Source: Nitrospirota bacterium (GTDB lineage: Bacteria > Nitrospirota > Thermodesulfovibrionia > Thermodesulfovibrionales > UBA6898). Taken from it: a stretch of DNA of 7,503 bases. The translations under genes and the position numbers were made by a program. The notes under the pieces were generated by a model. It searched no databases. It was not told the origin of the DNA and saw only the letters and a program-made list of their open reading frames with translations. The first letter of the stretch is position 1; every line of letters starts with the position of its first letter. Below are positions 6,867 to 7,503 of the stretch, piece by piece. Location: the NCBI GenBank assembly GCA_021787505.1, contig JAJYLU010000072.1, positions 1 to 7,503 on the forward strand, given 5' to 3'.

Positions 6867-7503
6867 ATGAGGAAATCAGTATTTATTTACACCTATGGAT
6901 GCCAGATGAATGTCCACGACTCCGAAAAGATGCTCGGCATACTTCATGGCCAGGGATATGCCCCTGCGGGAAGTCCGGAAGACGCGGACCTCATAATCTT
7001 CAACACCTGTGCAATCCGGGAAAAAGCCGAACAGAAATTTTACAGTCAGCTCGGCAGAACCAAGATGCTGAAAAGAAGGCGCAATGAAGTTAAGATCGCG
7101 GTTGCGGGATGTGTCGCCCAGGAGACGAAAGAGAGACTTTTCGGGAGGGCCCCCTATGTCGATTTTATTGTAGGCCCCCAAAATATTCATCTGATCGGCG
7201 AGATGGTCGACGGGGAACGTCGCACCGCATTGATTGAGGACAACCTGGAACTGGCCTCCACCGAGATCGCAGCCAGACGCGGGAGCGATATCAGGGCGTG
7301 GGTTTCCATAATGTACGGATGCAACAACTTCTGCTCCTACTGCATCGTGCCGTTGACACGGGGGCGTGAAATTTCAAGGCCGAGCGGCGCGATAATCGCC
7401 GAGGTACGGAGTCTCAGTGAAAAAGGATATAAGGAAGTGACTCTTCTGGGCCAGAATGTAAACTCATATTGCAGCGATATTACCTTCCCGCAACTTCTGA
7501 GAA
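6867..7503 (+). CDS. miaB: tRNA-2-methylthio-N6-dimethylallyladenosine synthase MiaB (N-terminal part)
   Basis: MiaB is a radical SAM methylthiotransferase with two iron-sulfur clusters. It adds a methylthio group to N6-isopentenyladenosine-37 of tRNAs that read codons starting with U. The 212 visible codons, about half of a typical MiaB, run off the right edge. The N-terminal domain has the three cluster cysteines C12 (TYGCQMN), C48 (NTCAIREKAEQK) and C82 (AGCVAQ). The radical SAM motif CNNFCSYC (C152, C156, C159) sits in WVSIMYGCNNFCSYCIVP, and GQNVNSY follows later. These signatures fit MiaB rather than its relatives RimO and MtaB. The ATG at 6867 is chosen because it puts the conserved YGCQMN at the usual distance from the N terminus. 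A GTG at 6843 in the same frame is the main alternative, and neither has a clear Shine-Dalgarno site. It is transcribed away from secA. Confidence 0.95.
   Translation, partial: MRKSVFIYTYGCQMNVHDSEKMLGILHGQGYAPAGSPEDADLIIFNTCAIREKAEQKFYSQLGRTKMLKRRRNEVKIAVAGCVAQETKERLFGRAPYVDFIVGPQNIHLIGEMVDGERRTALIEDNLELASTEIAARRGSDIRAWVSIMYGCNNFCSYCIVPLTRGREISRPSGAIIAEVRSLSEKGYKEVTLLGQNVNSYCSDITFPQLLR

Noticed and set aside
6767..7087. Plus-strand open frame of 106 codons starting in the secA-miaB spacer
   Set aside because: It overlaps the first 73 codons of miaB in another frame, and miaB has all its conserved cysteines there. No motif or ribosome site supports the alternative.
6876..7190. Minus-strand open frame of 104 codons opposite miaB
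   Set aside because: Antisense to the conserved N-terminal domain of MiaB.
1..7503. CRISPR arrays, insertion sequences, tRNA or rRNA genes, attachment sites
   Set aside because: No regularly spaced repeats, transposase frames, terminal inverted repeats or tRNA-like folds seen; nearly all of the window is explained by the listed coding genes.

Overview
The window reads as an ordinary chromosomal stretch of a Gram-negative bacterium with roughly balanced base composition. The mix of a Myxococcus-type MglA GTPase, an HD-GYP protein with a long N-terminal domain, a GAF-GGDEF protein, SecA with a zinc-binding tail and MiaB suggests Nitrospirota or Desulfobacterota. This placement rests on gene content and family resemblance only. 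No mobile element, CRISPR array, tRNA or rRNA is visible.

Layout. The left part (1-1465) is read on the plus strand: the last 23 codons of an unidentified gene overlap by 11 bases with a complete HD-GYP protein (c-di-GMP phosphodiesterase family). It meets, tail to tail and 29 bases apart, a minus-strand operon that reads from right to left: secA (6737-4119), a pseudo-receiver/GAF/GGDEF diguanylate cyclase (4126-2726, overlapping secA by 8 bases) and an MglA-like GTPase with a long extra C-terminal half (2718-1495, 7 bases after the cyclase). A 129-base divergent spacer then separates secA from miaB, which runs on the plus strand and is cut by the window end at 7503. No gene-free stretch exceeds 300 bases.

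How the genes may fit together. SecA and MiaB are housekeeping proteins (protein export; tRNA modification). The three genes between the left edge and secA form a signalling group: a likely maker of c-di-GMP, a likely degrader of it, and a small polarity-type GTPase. In bacteria where MglA has been studied it sets cell polarity and controls type IV pili or gliding, and c-di-GMP controls the same outputs, so a shared role in surface behaviour is a reasonable inference. Nothing in the window proves it, and no mglB-like roadblock partner is present here.

The feature most worth a second look is the MglA-like protein. Residues 1-195 match Myxococcus MglA in length and in the numbering of key residues, but about 212 further residues follow: a Pro/Glu/Ala-rich linker and a regular seven-heptad coiled coil. 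Secondary points are the degenerate receiver domain on the cyclase, a possible pseudoknot/terminator at the convergent gene ends, and the absence of a Shine-Dalgarno sequence together with -10-like boxes 6 bases from the start codons of both secA and miaB.
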